This document shows positions 6,304-6,353 of a stretch of 6,353 bases of DNA, one piece after another (the stretch's first letter is position 1; each line of letters starts with the position of its first letter). The stretch is from CAZFDE01 sp964517795. Lineage in GTDB: Bacteria > Planctomycetota > Phycisphaerae > Sedimentisphaerales > Anaerobacaceae. The notes under the pieces are model-generated. The model saw only the letters and a list, made by a program, of their open reading frames with translations. It was not told the DNA's origin and made no database searches. A program made the position numbers and the translations under genes. The stretch is from positions 1 to 6,353 of the forward strand of contig CAZFDE010000116.1 in the NCBI GenBank assembly GCA_964517795.1, in the 5' to 3' direction.

Positions 6304-6353
6304 TTTTTAACCTTTTCCTTTTCGGTAATAAAGGGTTCCCAAAGCTGGCCGCC
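6300..6353 (-). CDS. C-terminal end of an unidentified upstream gene (partial)
   Basis: An open frame enters from the right edge and ends in TGA at 6302-6300. Its last 17 residues read GGQLWEPFITEKEKVKK, with a lysine-rich end. The stop overlaps the start of the NuoH-like gene as ATGA, so the two are almost certainly co-transcribed and translationally coupled. The fragment is too short to assign a family. From position, a NuoL/EchA-like antiporter subunit or a NuoI-like ferredoxin subunit would both be plausible (inference only). It is the 5'-most piece of the operon visible here, so the promoter lies outside the window. Confidence 0.6.
   Translation of the reverse strand, partial: GGQLWEPFITEKEKVKK

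Overview
The window is a single block of co-directional genes on the minus strand. It carries most of a membrane-bound, energy-converting group 4 [NiFe] hydrogenase joined to a Mrp-type cation/proton antiporter module. Reading in the direction of transcription (high to low coordinates), the order is: the last codons of an unidentified gene (6353-6300), a NuoH/MbhM-like membrane anchor, a NuoB/MbhJ-like small subunit, a NuoC/MbhK-like subunit, the NiFe catalytic subunit (NuoD/MbhL-like), a 618-residue NuoL/MrpA-type antiporter subunit, a fused MbhD-MbhE (DUF4040 plus MrpB-like) protein, an MnhB/MbhF subunit, an MnhC/MbhG subunit, and the start codon of one further gene running off the left edge.

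The catalytic subunit keeps both nickel-ligand cysteine pairs (RICGIC near residue 68 and DPCYSCTER near residue 357). It is therefore a hydrogenase and not a respiratory complex I NuoD or a sulfur-reducing Mbs/Mbx subunit. A 33-residue tail after the second motif suggests maturation by a C-terminal endopeptidase. By analogy with Pyrococcus Mbh and Ech, the complex should oxidise reduced ferredoxin, evolve H2 (or run in reverse) and pump H+ and/or Na+. The ferredoxin-accepting NuoI/MbhN-like subunit is not visible here.

The ion-pumping half follows the classical Mrp order: a split MrpA (antiporter ORF, then the DUF4040/MrpB-like ORF 7 bases later), MrpB and MrpC. The next gene, whose ATG is at 8-6 behind a strong AAGGAGG, would be MrpD on this logic. 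In Pyrococcus Mbh the Mrp genes precede the hydrogenase genes and no MrpA-type antiporter domain sits beside MbhD/E. Here the order is reversed and such a domain is present.

Every gap between genes is 21 bases or shorter, and four junctions are ATGA stop-start overlaps. I see no promoter, terminator, RNA gene, repeat, CRISPR or mobile element inside the window. Base composition is moderate, apparently slightly above 50% GC, with good Shine-Dalgarno sites. Gene content fits an anaerobic or fermentative bacterium, or less likely an archaeon. I cannot name a lineage from this sequence alone.
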